Shown piece after piece: positions 41,274 to 50,583 of a stretch of 64,000 nucleotides of DNA; within the stretch, counting starts at the first letter, position 1; each line of letters starts with the position of its first letter. Made by a program: the position numbers and the translations under genes. The notes below the pieces were generated by a model. It searched no databases. It saw only the letters and a program-made list of their open reading frames with translations, and was not told where the DNA came from. Origin of the DNA: Fictibacillus macauensis ZFHKF-1 (GTDB lineage: Bacteria > Bacillota > Bacilli > Bacillales > Fictibacillaceae); the NCBI RefSeq assembly GCF_000269865.1, contig NZ_AKKV01000022.1:62001-126000 (forward strand). The letters are read 5' to 3'.

Positions 41274-42479
41274 TTAGAGGAACTTCTCAATCATCCGTGC
41301 AAGTGGCTCGCGAAAAATGCGGCCCATAAGCGGGCGTTGTTTCAAATCTTGAAGCGTAAACGGTTCAGAGCGATGGAGATCTTCTTCAATGGTCGCTTTC
41401 ACCTTTCGAATAAAGCTAGGTGTCGTAATAAAGCAGTTCATCTCGTCATTTAAATAAAAGCTACGCTTATTGAAGTTACCAGAACCAATATCACAAATAG
41501 TATCGTCGACGATTATTACTTTGCCGTGACAAAAGCCTTCGTAGAAGCGGTATACGTTTAGCCCGGCTGGTAGCAGTTCTTTTAAGTAGCGAAAGGACGC
41601 ATCTTGAACGAGTTGATAGTCCGCTTTCATAGGAAGTAGCAGCGATACCCTCACGCCACGAGCTAGCGCAGCTTTAAGTGAGTCTGTTAGCTCTTTACCT
41701 GGAATAAAGTATGGTGAGCAGATCACTAATTCCTTTTGAGCTTGGCGGATGAGGGAGGCAAAGGCATCGTGAAGATGAGCGCCGTTCGTACTTTCTAGTC
41801 TCATGGCATAGCCAGCACTTAATGCAGGAGCAACAGGCGTAAAGATTGTTTTGTCAGGATGATGGCTCTGCCAATCGCGGTAAAAACGATGGCGTAAATC
41901 ATTAACTGCTTGACCGGTTATTCGCAAATGATAATCGCGCCAATAGCCGAGCTTTGGGCTATGCCCGAGGCACTCTTCGCCAAGGTTAAAGCCACCAACA
42001 TAGCCGATGACACCATCAATGACCGTAATTTTCCGGTGATTTCTTGTGAGCGCTGTAAATAATACATACGGCCATGTGGGTCTGTTAGAAAAAGCAACTA
42101 GCACGCCGTGTGCTTGTAAATCGGCAACAACAGCAGCTGTTACTTTTTTAGCGCCATACCAGTCGAGCAGAAGACGCACGGCAACACCCTCTGCTGCTTT
42201 TCCCTTGATCAGCTCATAAAATTCCATGCAAATACGATCAGTACAGGCGCTAAAAAATTGTACTTCAATCGTTGCGGTTGCCTCTTTTAAATCATGAAAC
42301 AGCCGTTCATATAGCTCATAGCCATCGTTAAATAGCTGAAGTGTTCCCGTACGTTTCGGATAGCGATACCAATGTTGGTGCTGCAAATGGAGACGATAGC
42401 CTTGCTGATAAGAAACGAACAGCCACCATAAGCAAAGCAACAGAAGTATTCCGATGATTCCTACAATCCACAGCACCAT
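41274..42479 (-). CDS. Cardiolipin synthase / phospholipase D family (YwjE-like)
   Basis: The enzyme joins two phosphatidylglycerol molecules to cardiolipin. The 401-residue protein has one N-terminal helix (LWIVGIIGILLLLCLWWLFV) and two PLD HKD motifs: NHRKITVIDG..YVGGFNLG and CHGKVIIVDD..DIGSGNFNKRS. It is shorter than Cls with two N-terminal helices (~480) and matches the YwjE/ClsB-like size class. AAGGAGG lies seven bases before the ATG. It is monocistronic and convergent with the L7/L12-like gene. Confidence 0.9.
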   Translation of the reverse strand: MVLWIVGIIGILLLLCLWWLFVSYQQGYRLHLQHQHWYRYPKRTGTLQLFNDGYELYERLFHDLKEATATIEVQFFSACTDRICMEFYELIKGKAAEGVAVRLLLDWYGAKKVTAAVVADLQAHGVLVAFSNRPTWPYVLFTALTRNHRKITVIDGVIGYVGGFNLGEECLGHSPKLGYWRDYHLRITGQAVNDLRHRFYRDWQSHHPDKTIFTPVAPALSAGYAMRLESTNGAHLHDAFASLIRQAQKELVICSPYFIPGKELTDSLKAALARGVRVSLLLPMKADYQLVQDASFRYLKELLPAGLNVYRFYEGFCHGKVIIVDDTICDIGSGNFNKRSFYLNDEMNCFITTPSFIRKVKATIEEDLHRSEPFTLQDLKQRPLMGRIFREPLARMIEKFL

Positions 42480-42561
42480 GTGTACGCCTCCTTCTTTCTA
42501 TTTAGTTTGACCCAATATTGTGCATTAATGCTACAATATCGGTAGAAAGATAGGTGAAGAC

Positions 42562-43059
42562 ATGAAGCGTTTCCTGTATAACTGGCTGCCGGTGTTGCTT
42601 GTCGCAGGCGGTATTTTTTACTCTTCAGCGACGCCGTACAAAGAACAAGATTTGCGGCCACGATTGTCGACTTTTTTACCAGAAGACATCATTACAGCGT
42701 TGTTTTCCTGGGTGCATTTTACGTATGCAGGCAGTGAGGTCAGCATTGAGCGCTTAGGGGCACCGGGATTTATTGAATTTTTCATTCGCAAGCTAAGTCA
42801 TTTTTCTGTGTATTTTCTGCTAGCCATCTTACTTTATCGTGCCTTAGCGCCACATTGTAAGCGACTTGGATGGCGTTTTTTCTTTGCATGGGTGGTAACG
42901 ATTGCCTATGCAGCTTCTGATGAACTTCATCAGCACTTTACGCCAGGACGCTCGATGCATGCAGAAGACGTGATGCTCGATTCTTTTGGTGGACTTGTAG
43001 GTTTACTACTCGCCCTTGCTTTTACAAGCTGGCGACGAAAAAGGAGGAGAAGACGATGA
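42562..43059 (+). CDS. VanZ family membrane protein
   Basis: The 165-residue protein has four hydrophobic segments and VanZ signatures: LPVLLVAGGIFYSSATPY, FIRKLSHFSVYFLLAILLYRAL, AASDELHQHFTPGRSMHAEDVMLDSFGGLVGLLLAL (DEhHQ..pgR..D...n..G). VanZ proteins are associated with teicoplanin resistance, but most are uncharacterised. The ATG of the following gene overlaps its stop by 4 bp, so the two are translationally coupled. Confidence 0.88.
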   Translation: MKRFLYNWLPVLLVAGGIFYSSATPYKEQDLRPRLSTFLPEDIITALFSWVHFTYAGSEVSIERLGAPGFIEFFIRKLSHFSVYFLLAILLYRALAPHCKRLGWRFFFAWVVTIAYAASDELHQHFTPGRSMHAEDVMLDSFGGLVGLLLALAFTSWRRKRRRRR

Positions 43060-43574
43060 GGCACGTACATGTTGTACCGTATAACGAAGAGTGGCTACAG
43101 GCTTTTCAGCAAGAAAAAGCGCGGCTAGAAGCGGTGTTTGGTTCGCTGTTAGTCGACGTTCACCATATCGGTAGCACGTCCATTCCAGCGATGGCGGCAA
43201 AACCCATCATTGATCTCTTACCGGTCGTTCACGATATAACAGAAGTGGACCAATACACGACACAGATGGCAGCGATCGGTTATGAAGGGCGAGGTGAACT
43301 TGGTCTTCCTGGGCGCCGTTTTTTTCGCAAAGGTGGCGATGAGCGCACGCATCACGTGCATGTGTATGAAGCGGGGCATGAGGACATTGCTCGGCATCTT
43401 GCCTTTCGAGATTATTTACGAAGTCATCAAGAAGAAGCAAGAACGTATGCAGAACTGAAACAGCAGCTAGCGGCGCAATTTCCGCATGATATCGAACAGT
43501 ACATGGATGGCAAGGATGACTGGATCAAAACAACAGAACAGATAGCATTGCGTTGGTATCAGCAGCAATCATAA
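43056..43574 (+). CDS. GrpB family (UPF0157) nucleotidyltransferase-like protein
   Basis: The 172-residue protein has VVPYNEEWLQAFQQEKARLEAVFG, then HHIGSTSIPAMAAKPIIDLLPVV (nucleotidyltransferase-fold GST motif), FFRKGGDERTHHVHVYE and RHLAFRDYLRSHQEEARTYAELKQQL, all hallmarks of UPF0157. The family is related to minimal nucleotidyltransferases (some fused to CoaE); the reaction is unknown. The ATGA overlap with the VanZ gene implies coupling. A terminator follows. Confidence 0.92.
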   Translation: MRHVHVVPYNEEWLQAFQQEKARLEAVFGSLLVDVHHIGSTSIPAMAAKPIIDLLPVVHDITEVDQYTTQMAAIGYEGRGELGLPGRRFFRKGGDERTHHVHVYEAGHEDIARHLAFRDYLRSHQEEARTYAELKQQLAAQFPHDIEQYMDGKDDWIKTTEQIALRWYQQQS

Positions 43575-43575
43575 G

Positions 43576-43614
43576 AAAACGGACGAGGTGCACATGCACG
43601 CTCGTCCGTTTTTC
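43576..43614. terminator. Bidirectional terminator
   Basis: AAAACGGACGAG pairs with CTCGTCCGTTTT; GTGC/GCAC extends the stem. It is shared with the minus-strand gene ending at 43623. Confidence 0.9.
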
Positions 43615-43622
43615 ATTTCGTA

Positions 43623-45278
43623 TTAAATGGCTTTTCGTCTTTTCTTTGCAAGGAGTGCGCCTAAGAACGTCACAACGGCTGAGAAAAGTAAGCTAAGGAA
43701 GAAGGTACTCCATAGCGAGAAGCCTAATGACATTTCAGGTGATTCATCAGAAACTTTTAACATAGAGATCATACTGCCATCTAACGTAGCGGTAATGCGT
43801 GTAATTGAAGCGAAAATCGTCATGAGTACAGCATACGTTACACTATAAATCGCTAATGTGAGATAGAAATTGTGTTTCGATTGATAGAGCTTCCAACCGG
43901 CGTATAAAAATAAGCCAATTGGAATGAGAATGCCAGCGTACATAAAGATGTATAAGACCACATCACTGTTATTCGTACTAGCGAACCCAGAGTCACCGTT
44001 GAAATTGGTGATTCCTGTGAACAAAGAAAGCGAGCTTTCTTCTGATTTTTTCCCCATATGAAACGTTAGCGAAAAACTAGATAAGTTTTCTAGATTCCAA
44101 TAATAAAACGCACATTGAATAAGTAGAACGACCATGGAGAAAACCACTATGATAATAGAAGATCCATCCGTTGGGCCACCATCTGAACTAGAAGATGAAT
44201 CTGAGAACACTCTTGATAGTACGACTAGCAAGATCGTCATCGGAATCATAATTAATGTTCCGCGAACCAATGTGGCACTTGCTTGGTGAATCGCAATACC
44301 AAATGGCATACGCGAAACAAGATGCTTCGTAATACGCGTTAAGCCGAAGCCAAGCAACATTCCGATAAAGCTAAGGAAAATCCCCATTACGAACGCATGA
44401 GAAAAGGCTGTCCAATGGGAGTAAAGCATCTCCACCTTCATGGTTACTTTACTAAATGAGAACGTTAACGAATAGCCTGTGAAGAAACTTGTAATGAACA
44501 CGGTAATTCCATAAATCAAACCGATGACAACGGAAGCGGCAAAGCGCTGACCGAGCGTATCATTACGATTAAAGCGAGCGTAAAGATAGCCGCCAACGAC
44601 TAATGCGAGGAATGGAATGAAAAGAAATAACAAAAGACCTGCATCCGCATAGATGTTAATATCAAACAATTTTGAGATTCCTGCTTTGCTCGTATCAATG
44701 CTATATGAATAGTTTAAACTCGTAAAATGCTCCGCCATAATCCAATCCGTTAATCCTAATAAACGTTCAGGAAGATCTGATGTATCAACTGTATCACCGA
44801 ACTGTTGGCTTAATTTTTCAATACTTTTTTTCGCATTCAGATCTGCAAATTTAGGATCCTGACTAAGATTATCAAGAACTTGTCCCATCACGCCATTTAC
44901 AATAAACGAAAGCAGGAACATAATGACGATCGCTGAAGCTGCTGAAATCAAAATATACTTTAGCTTTTTCCAGCTCGTCACCGTTTCGAGTAGCGTACCA
45001 ATGACCGGAAGCTTGCCAGAATGCTCACGCGGCGTGCGTTCGGTATGTTTAACAACACTTAATTTGCGATCTAATACAGGTTTATAAAGACTTGCTGCAC
45101 ACGAAGAGCAGTAATTCAAGTGTTGCTTATTCTCATGACCACACGATGGGCAGAATTTCGAATCGCTTGCGACAAACGTCCCGAGTGAGTCTTTTGCGGT
45201 AGGCTGAAGTGCCGCACCATCGTGTCTACAATAGTTCATGCCGGGCTCGTTTTTCTGCCCGCAGCTATTACAATACAC
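43623..45278 (-). CDS. Zinc-ribbon polytopic membrane protein
   Basis: The start chosen is GTG at 45278, eight bases after AAGGAGG (an earlier GTG overlaps the site). The 551-residue protein begins with two zinc ribbons (YCNSCGQKNEPGMNYCRHDG and KFCPSCGHENKQHLNYCSSC), then a basic linker and about eight hydrophobic segments between residues ~105 and 545, with an extracellular loop (~125-200) and a serine-rich stretch (SDSSSSSDGGPTDGSS) in another. The upstream gene encodes a soluble protein with two similar ribbons, 13 bp away, so they likely act together, perhaps in envelope stress or secretion. I do not recognise a named family. Confidence 0.75.
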   Translation of the reverse strand: MYCNSCGQKNEPGMNYCRHDGAALQPTAKDSLGTFVASDSKFCPSCGHENKQHLNYCSSCAASLYKPVLDRKLSVVKHTERTPREHSGKLPVIGTLLETVTSWKKLKYILISAASAIVIMFLLSFIVNGVMGQVLDNLSQDPKFADLNAKKSIEKLSQQFGDTVDTSDLPERLLGLTDWIMAEHFTSLNYSYSIDTSKAGISKLFDINIYADAGLLLFLFIPFLALVVGGYLYARFNRNDTLGQRFAASVVIGLIYGITVFITSFFTGYSLTFSFSKVTMKVEMLYSHWTAFSHAFVMGIFLSFIGMLLGFGLTRITKHLVSRMPFGIAIHQASATLVRGTLIMIPMTILLVVLSRVFSDSSSSSDGGPTDGSSIIIVVFSMVVLLIQCAFYYWNLENLSSFSLTFHMGKKSEESSLSLFTGITNFNGDSGFASTNNSDVVLYIFMYAGILIPIGLFLYAGWKLYQSKHNFYLTLAIYSVTYAVLMTIFASITRITATLDGSMISMLKVSDESPEMSLGFSLWSTFFLSLLFSAVVTFLGALLAKKRRKAI

Positions 45279-45291
45279 AAAAAACACCTCC

Positions 45292-45783
45292 TTACACTTG
45301 GATTTTATGACCGCAGCATCCGCAATAAGCAGAGCCGGATGGAATCATTTCTGTACACGTTGGACATTGCAACGTAAAGGCTTGTTCTGTTGTTGCATCT
45401 GGAATCTGTACTTTTTGCCCACAGCTACCACAGAACTTATCAGTCGGTTGTAATGGTGCCCCACATTGACATTTGGACGTATCGGCAGGCTTTGCATTCA
45501 TGGCTGCCAACGTTTGATTGACTTCATAGATGACACGATCGTGTGCTTGAATCCCTTCTACGTGTCCCGTCAGCGTTGGTAGCAGAATTTCGCCTTTACG
45601 CATCAAGTTATACACTTCTTCTCCAAGAGCAACGATGCTTTCCATCCGTTTCGCTGCCGCCTCACTACTTCTTTTACGAAGCTGCCCCATTTCTTGAGCG
45701 GTTTGTAGCTTTTGCTTCCCTGTTTGAAGACTCCCTTGAATCTTCGTCAGACCGTCCCCAACTTTTGACTGTAAATCTGACAT
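45292..45783 (-). CDS. Coiled-coil protein with double zinc ribbon
   Basis: The start is the ATG at 45783, nine bases after AAGGAG; an ATG at 45789 is too close. The 163-residue protein has an N-terminal helical half (SDLQSKVGDGLTKIQGSLQTGKQKLQTAQE, then RKRSSEAAAKRMESIVALGEEVYNLMRKG), followed by two zinc ribbons (KCQCGAPLQPTDKFCGSCG and LQCPTCTEMIPSGSAYCGCCG). No membrane segment. It is the first gene of a two-gene operon with the zinc-ribbon membrane protein. The helical half may bind a partner or the membrane. Confidence 0.78.
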   Translation of the reverse strand: MSDLQSKVGDGLTKIQGSLQTGKQKLQTAQEMGQLRKRSSEAAAKRMESIVALGEEVYNLMRKGEILLPTLTGHVEGIQAHDRVIYEVNQTLAAMNAKPADTSKCQCGAPLQPTDKFCGSCGQKVQIPDATTEQAFTLQCPTCTEMIPSGSAYCGCCGHKIQV

Positions 45784-45951
45784 ACCCATTCACTCCTTTG
45801 TCATAGAAAAACGTCCAATATGGTACGATATTCCTATTATGTATAAAAACATTTAACGAATTAAGTATATCAATTTGCTCAGCAAAAAAATACCGAAATT
45901 TGTTATATTTTGCTGTGAAAGGAAGTAGTCCATTCGATGGATTTTTTTCTA

Positions 45952-45986
45952 TTAAAAAAAAGCCACTGTAGTAAGAAAGTGGCTTT
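45952..45986 (-). terminator. Terminator of the metallophosphoesterase gene
   Basis: AAAGCCACT pairs with AGTGGCTTT; on the minus strand the stem is followed by a U-run (A7 on plus). It overlaps the stop codon at 45985. Confidence 0.8.
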
Positions 45987-47085
45987 ATGATATAAACGTA
46001 ACGGTAATCACAAGCAGTTCAGAGCGACTTCCAATACGAATAGGCGGTCCCCAAAACCCGAAGCCTGAGGAGACGAAGGCATGCAGTTGTTGTTTTTGCT
46101 TATAGCCCCAATCTAGCTCGAACATTCTGCGCGTCACAAGCTGATTCGGTGCCATTTGCCCGCGATGCGTATGGCCTGATAAGGAAAGATCAATGCCATT
46201 TTTCATTGCCTCTTCTAACGCATGAGGCTGATGATCGAGTAAAATGAGCGGCTTACCATGATCTAAAGAGGATACTAAAGCTTCGATCGACTGCCTTTTT
46301 TTATCCGTATAATCGTTGCGTCCAATAATATAGAAGGAATCATCGATGAGGCGGACTTCATCACGTAAAATAGGAATGCCGATTTCTTCCATTAGTTGCG
46401 TATAGGCGTCTATTTCGCCACCATAATATTCATGGTTGCCTAGTATGCCATATACCCCAAGTGGCGCAGTGGCCTGGGCAAGTAACGTATGCATATCTTT
46501 ACGGACAAAATGCTTCGTAGTGTCATCAATAATATCGCCAGGATATAAGATGAGATCAGGCTGTTCTCGTTGCAAAAGAGACACAAGGCGCCCGGCATGT
46601 GCGCGCCCCGACAATAAGCCGAAATGCATATCAGAGGCCACCGCCATCGTAAGCTTTGACTGCTTGCCACCTGACTTCGGAATCCTAACATCATAACGGC
46701 GAACGACCGGCGAATAAGCGTTGCGCGTACCGACGATGAAAATAACAAGAAACGCAAGCAGCGCAGCGATGCCTGTCCAAAGAATGACCGCGTGTTTGTC
46801 ATAGTAAAGGAGCGCGATGCCACCTATGATATTGGCAACCGGTAACACAAGTAAACTATATTCCAAAAACGCGAACCAATAAGAACCTAGTATTTTTAAA
46901 AGCATCGGACCGTTACGCCCACCAAGTAAATAGGCATAGGCGAAGATTAAAAACACAACGCTATACAAAAAAGGTGATAGCGATGGCCACCATTGCGTAC
47001 TCCAAATCCAGCCGTTATACCCGATGTAGAGAAGCAAGAGATTGTAAATAACAAGAATAAAGACAAAACGACTGTAACGTTTCAT
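45985..47085 (-). CDS. Membrane-bound metallophosphoesterase
   Basis: The 366-residue protein has four to five N-terminal hydrophobic segments (residues ~8-125) followed by a calcineurin-like phosphoesterase domain facing one side of the membrane: VASDMHFG, LYPGDIIDD, GILGNHEYYGG, LILLDHQPH and LSGHTHRGQMAP, all metal-ligand motifs. It resembles Bacillus YkoQ/YkuE-type enzymes; YkuE is Tat-exported, whereas this one is anchored by helices. In-frame TAG lies directly before the ATG, fixing the start even though the GGAGG is 13 bases upstream. Possible substrates are lipid-linked phosphates. Confidence 0.87.
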   Translation of the reverse strand: MKRYSRFVFILVIYNLLLLYIGYNGWIWSTQWWPSLSPFLYSVVFLIFAYAYLLGGRNGPMLLKILGSYWFAFLEYSLLVLPVANIIGGIALLYYDKHAVILWTGIAALLAFLVIFIVGTRNAYSPVVRRYDVRIPKSGGKQSKLTMAVASDMHFGLLSGRAHAGRLVSLLQREQPDLILYPGDIIDDTTKHFVRKDMHTLLAQATAPLGVYGILGNHEYYGGEIDAYTQLMEEIGIPILRDEVRLIDDSFYIIGRNDYTDKKRQSIEALVSSLDHGKPLILLDHQPHALEEAMKNGIDLSLSGHTHRGQMAPNQLVTRRMFELDWGYKQKQQLHAFVSSGFGFWGPPIRIGSRSELLVITVTFIS

Positions 47086-47248
47086 GCGCTAAGAAATTCC
47101 TCCATCCGTTAGTATCAGTGCTACTTCTACTATACCCTTTCTGCATGACTTTCGTCGTTCTTTTGTCTGTAATTTTTCTTAGTGTAAAAGAAGGACATTG
47201 TTTCCATCTGCCGAACTTTAATTGGTATACGTGTAGTGGAGGTGGAGA

Positions 47249-47449
47249 GTGCTGAATAAAGATACGTTTGAACTGTATTTGGTGGAGGCCGCCACCGAAC
47301 AAAAGCGACAGCGTGCCGTTTACACGGTGTCGACCGTTCAGGAGGCTTACGAGCGTTTTATGGGGGAAATGAAAGCAAGTCCCGATCAACAAAAGCTAAA
47401 AAGCTTAACGATTAAAAGTGGCACCGTTTCATTTGATATTTTTAAATAA
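47249..47449 (+). CDS. Small protein of unknown function (GTG start)
   Basis: The 66-residue product (MLNKDTFELYLVEAATEQKRQRA, then VYTVSTVQEAYERFMGEMK and LKSLTIKSGTVSFDIFK) is preceded by GGAGGTGGAG and followed by a terminator, which supports a real gene. It looks like a small alpha/beta soluble protein. No family recognised. Confidence 0.6.
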   Translation: MLNKDTFELYLVEAATEQKRQRAVYTVSTVQEAYERFMGEMKASPDQQKLKSLTIKSGTVSFDIFK

Positions 47450-47457
47450 GAAGGAGA

Positions 47458-47496
47458 AGAGTTGCTGGGAGTGCCCCGGTAGCTCTTTTTTTTGTT
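47458..47496 (+). terminator. Terminator
   Basis: AGAGTTGCTGGG pairs imperfectly with CCCGGTAGCTCT and is followed by T8. Confidence 0.75.
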
Positions 47497-47555
47497 AATA
47501 GGGGGGAGCTGGAACTAAAAAGATCACTAGTTTCCTAGGAAGCGCAAGCGACAAT

Positions 47556-47598
47556 AGAAATAGCGATTGCTCTTACCCATAAAGCAATCGCTATTTCT
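47556..47598. repeat. Perfect 15-bp hairpin without T-tail
   Basis: AGAAATAGCGATTGC (47556-47570) is the exact reverse complement of GCAATCGCTATTTCT (47584-47598), with a 13-base loop. Neither side carries a T-run, so it is not a standard terminator; it lies directly after the minus-strand L,D-transpeptidase stop and may protect its mRNA end. Confidence 0.7.
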
Positions 47599-48240
47599 CT
47601 AAAACTGCCATTCTTTTCGTAAGTAATGCTTCGTTCCTAGCAAGAAAGCGGGGTTCTTCTCAGGATCAAGCCACTGCAACACCTTCTTCGCATCGCGCTC
47701 ACAAACGGCAATGCAACCAGCCGTCGGATCGTGTGGACCAGACCAGACGTGAAAAAAGATGGCACTGCCTGCTCCTTGAACGACAGGTGCAACATTGTAA
47801 TGAATAACCGCGCCATACGTATACTGCGGCTCTAAATACAGCTTTTCGAAGGAGCGCCAGCGTGTATTTGGATTTCCTTCGAACGTGACCCATGTATTGT
47901 AATCAGGAGACGTGACATCATCGATCCAATAGTCATGAAGCGTTGTTTGCCGATAAGGAAGCTTTATGTCTTCGGGTGCTTCCTCTGTTCCGAACGTCTC
48001 GGTCACTGCATAGAAGCCAGCAGGTGTTTTGCCATCTCCCTCTTCCTTACACGTCGTAATACCATTTTTCCCAATCACACCGCGCATCGTATCCTCGCGT
48101 TTCCATTTTCCCTTTTCATAAGCGTAAAGAAAGAGCACAGCACCAATGGAAGAGGCGAGAGGTGTTTGCACAATAACGAGCTGCTCACAGCCTTTTTGTT
48201 GATACGCGTCGTGAAGGAGCCGATTATGAAAGCCGTTCAT
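47599..48240 (-). CDS. L,D-transpeptidase (YkuD domain) protein
   Basis: The YkuD catalytic block is seen at residues ~140-185: GAVIHYNVAPVVQGAGSAIFFHVWSGPHDPTAGCIAVCE, with the nucleophile Cys in AGCIAV and the conserved His before it. L,D-transpeptidases cross-link peptidoglycan or attach proteins to it. The 213-residue product has no clear signal peptide (MNGFHNRLLHDAYQQKGC), which is unusual for a wall enzyme, although related ErfK/YbiS-like proteins without signals exist. GGGAG precedes the ATG. It is monocistronic. Confidence 0.85.
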   Translation of the reverse strand: MNGFHNRLLHDAYQQKGCEQLVIVQTPLASSIGAVLFLYAYEKGKWKREDTMRGVIGKNGITTCKEEGDGKTPAGFYAVTETFGTEEAPEDIKLPYRQTTLHDYWIDDVTSPDYNTWVTFEGNPNTRWRSFEKLYLEPQYTYGAVIHYNVAPVVQGAGSAIFFHVWSGPHDPTAGCIAVCERDAKKVLQWLDPEKNPAFLLGTKHYLRKEWQF

Positions 48241-48378
48241 TTCAGAAAACTCCCTTTTTTTTTAGTAGCAATCTTCTTATAGAAAGCGTATGAGCAAAGT
48301 ACAAACTTATGAGGTGATAAATGGAAAACCTTCACATTTTTTTCGTTTTTCCGATAAATGAGGTGGGGGGATTATGTA

Positions 48379-50118
48379 ATGAAATCATTAGTAGGTAGAG
48401 TTTTGCTGTACATAACAGGTACGCTGCTCATATTAGCGGCAGTTGGGATTGGATTTCAATATTATGCTGTGAAAAAAGCGAGCCTGGAAACAATGCAGGA
48501 AGTGAATAGCGGGCATGCCCGGCGCATCGCAACGACACTTAGTACGGAGGAGTACAAACAATTTATACAAACACCGAGTGAAACGCCTTATTATTGGCGA
48601 ATTCGCAAGCAACTAGATCACATTCGTCAAGAAATTGGCGCGCTTTATGTGTATACGGTTCAAGTTAATGAACAACATGTAGCCAAAATTATGATTGATG
48701 GTTTACCGAAGTCATCTTCCATCGCCTCACATATTGGTGATGCACCGACCACATTAAATGACAATACATATTTAGCGGCCGGGGCAAAAAAAGGGGAAAC
48801 GCCAAGCTCTGGCATTCTAAGCGATGAGAAATACGGTGACTATGTTACGACCGTAGCGCCCATTAAAGGAGCAGATGGCAAAGTAATTGGCATGGTCGGC
48901 GTGGATTTACCAGCAAAAGACGTACGAAAAACGATGGAGACGGTCACGATGTCAACCATTCCACTAGCGATCATCATCATCATCGGAACGATGTTTGTTT
49001 GTGTACTAAGTCTGCTTCTTTATTTACGATTTCGGATGAAACCGCTAAAGCAAATGACAACGATTGCACATGAAGTGAAAAAAGGACATATTAGGCAGGC
49101 AGAAGCGCAATTACAAACGTTAAATGTGACATCTAAGGATGAAATTGGTCAGCTGTATCAAGCATTTAAGGCAATGGTTACGACCCTCGGTAACATGGTG
49201 CATTCCATTGCAACAACGTCCGATATGTTAAATCAAACGGCCGCTACCCTTTCAACTACGATGGAAGCGACCGCTACGCGCGCCACCCACTTATTAACCG
49301 GCATTAACGAACTTGCAACAGGCTCCGATCACCAACTTTTATCAGCCGAGCAAAGCACGGCAGCGATGACAGAGAATGCGAAAGCCATTATGTATGTAGC
49401 AGATACAGCTGGACAAGTAGCAACTTATGCAACAAAAACGACAGAACGAGCCACACAAGGAACGACTAGTATCGAAAAAACGACAGCTCAGCTTCGTGCC
49501 ATTACATCAGCCGTGCAAACATCCGAGCAATGCATGAGCGTCTTAAATGAACATGCACCACGCATTCATACGATTTTGCAAATGATTACGAATCTCTCAG
49601 AGCAAACGCATGTCTTATCGCTCAATGCGACGATCGAAGCGGCGCGCGCAGGAGAGCATGGACGCGGTTTTGCCGTTGTCGCTAGCGAAGTACAACAACT
49701 TGCTGAGCAATCCAAATCATTTGTTGCCGAAATAAGCACCTTAATCACAACGATGCAACAAGAAACGATTGCCGCCAGCGAAGCAATGGCAACCGTTTCT
49801 ACAGAAGTCACCCAAGGCATGAGCGATATGCAGCAAAGTGCGACGCACTTCGTAGCCATTACAGAAGAAATGGCCAACGTATCCTCTCAAGTCCAAGAAC
49901 TTTCCGCTACGAGTCAACAACTATCTGCTGGCGCTGAAGAAGTAACCGCCATCGTCGCCGAGCTCACAGAAGTTGCTAAGCGCGCAGCCCATCATACGAG
50001 TGCCATGTCAGACGACACCACCGAACAATTTACCGCTATGAAAGCTATCGGCGAAACGGTTCGACACTTAGAGAAGACAGCCTATGCGTTAGAAGCAGAG
50101 GTAGGTAGGTTTACATAG
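48379..50118 (+). CDS. Methyl-accepting chemotaxis protein
   Basis: I start at the ATG at 48379 after GAGGTGGGGGG. The 579-residue receptor has TM1 at ~6-26, an extracellular sensor of ~165 residues ending in a Cache-like [21 protein letters not shown]2 at ~195-217, a HAMP domain, and a cytoplasmic helical hairpin whose tip reads [40 protein letters not shown], the CheA/CheW-binding MCP signature. The tip keeps E...[11 protein letters not shown]. It should bind a small molecule through the single Cache domain. A sigma-D promoter could not be assigned (CCGATAAA at 48351 lacks a TAAA at the right distance). Confidence 0.92.
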   Translation: MKSLVGRVLLYITGTLLILAAVGIGFQYYAVKKASLETMQEVNSGHARRIATTLSTEEYKQFIQTPSETPYYWRIRKQLDHIRQEIGALYVYTVQVNEQHVAKIMIDGLPKSSSIASHIGDAPTTLNDNTYLAAGAKKGETPSSGILSDEKYGDYVTTVAPIKGADGKVIGMVGVDLPAKDVRKTMETVTMSTIPLAIIIIIGTMFVCVLSLLLYLRFRMKPLKQMTTIAHEVKKGHIRQAEAQLQTLNVTSKDEIGQLYQAFKAMVTTLGNMVHSIATTSDMLNQTAATLSTTMEATATRATHLLTGINELATGSDHQLLSAEQSTAAMTENAKAIMYVADTAGQVATYATKTTERATQGTTSIEKTTAQLRAITSAVQTSEQCMSVLNEHAPRIHTILQMITNLSEQTHVLSLNATIEAARAGEHGRGFAVVASEVQQLAEQSKSFVAEISTLITTMQQETIAASEAMATVSTEVTQGMSDMQQSATHFVAITEEMANVSSQVQELSATSQQLSAGAEEVTAIVAELTEVAKRAAHHTSAMSDDTTEQFTAMKAIGETVRHLEKTAYALEAEVGRFT

Positions 50119-50583
50119 AAAGAAATAAATTGTGAGTCTTTTAGATTAGTTAAATTCCTTTTATTTCAAGAAAATGTTGTCTTTTTATGGTTCTATTTTA
50201 AAAAAATATTAAAAAAATATAAACGAGCTATTAATAAATGGAAAAAGCAACCGATATATAGGAAGAAGGTTGAAAAAAGATAGGACTTTGAAACTATTTA
50301 AAACTAGCTTTTACTAACATTATTGTTATTTTTACCTATTATTTGAAAAATAATGTGAAAAAAAGACTGGATTTTTTAAGAATATTGTCCTATCATATGA
50401 AATGTATTACAGAGTTGCCTAATTTTTGGTGATATATGAATATAAAGTCTTAGTAATTTACGACTAATTGACTCTGTACAGAATCGCTCATCGGGATACG
50501 GGATTTTAATACATAGTGTGTATGTCCATGTCAGACCGCTGTTCGATTTAAACTTTTTTACAATAGAGGAAGGGGATTTACAA
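50119..50583 (+). promoter_or_regulatory. Long AT-rich leader of the S-layer gene
   Basis: There is no gene in these 465 bp. They contain a TTGACT at 50468, a partial sigma-D match (TTAA-N15-ACCGATAT, 50231-50257), and many A/T tracts. Long, multi-promoter leaders are usual for S-layer genes. I cannot fix the transcription start. Confidence 0.4.

Noticed and set aside
48335-48358. Sigma-D promoter for the first chemoreceptor gene
   Set aside because: CCGATAAA is present but the TAAA lies 28 bases upstream, well outside the usual 14-16.
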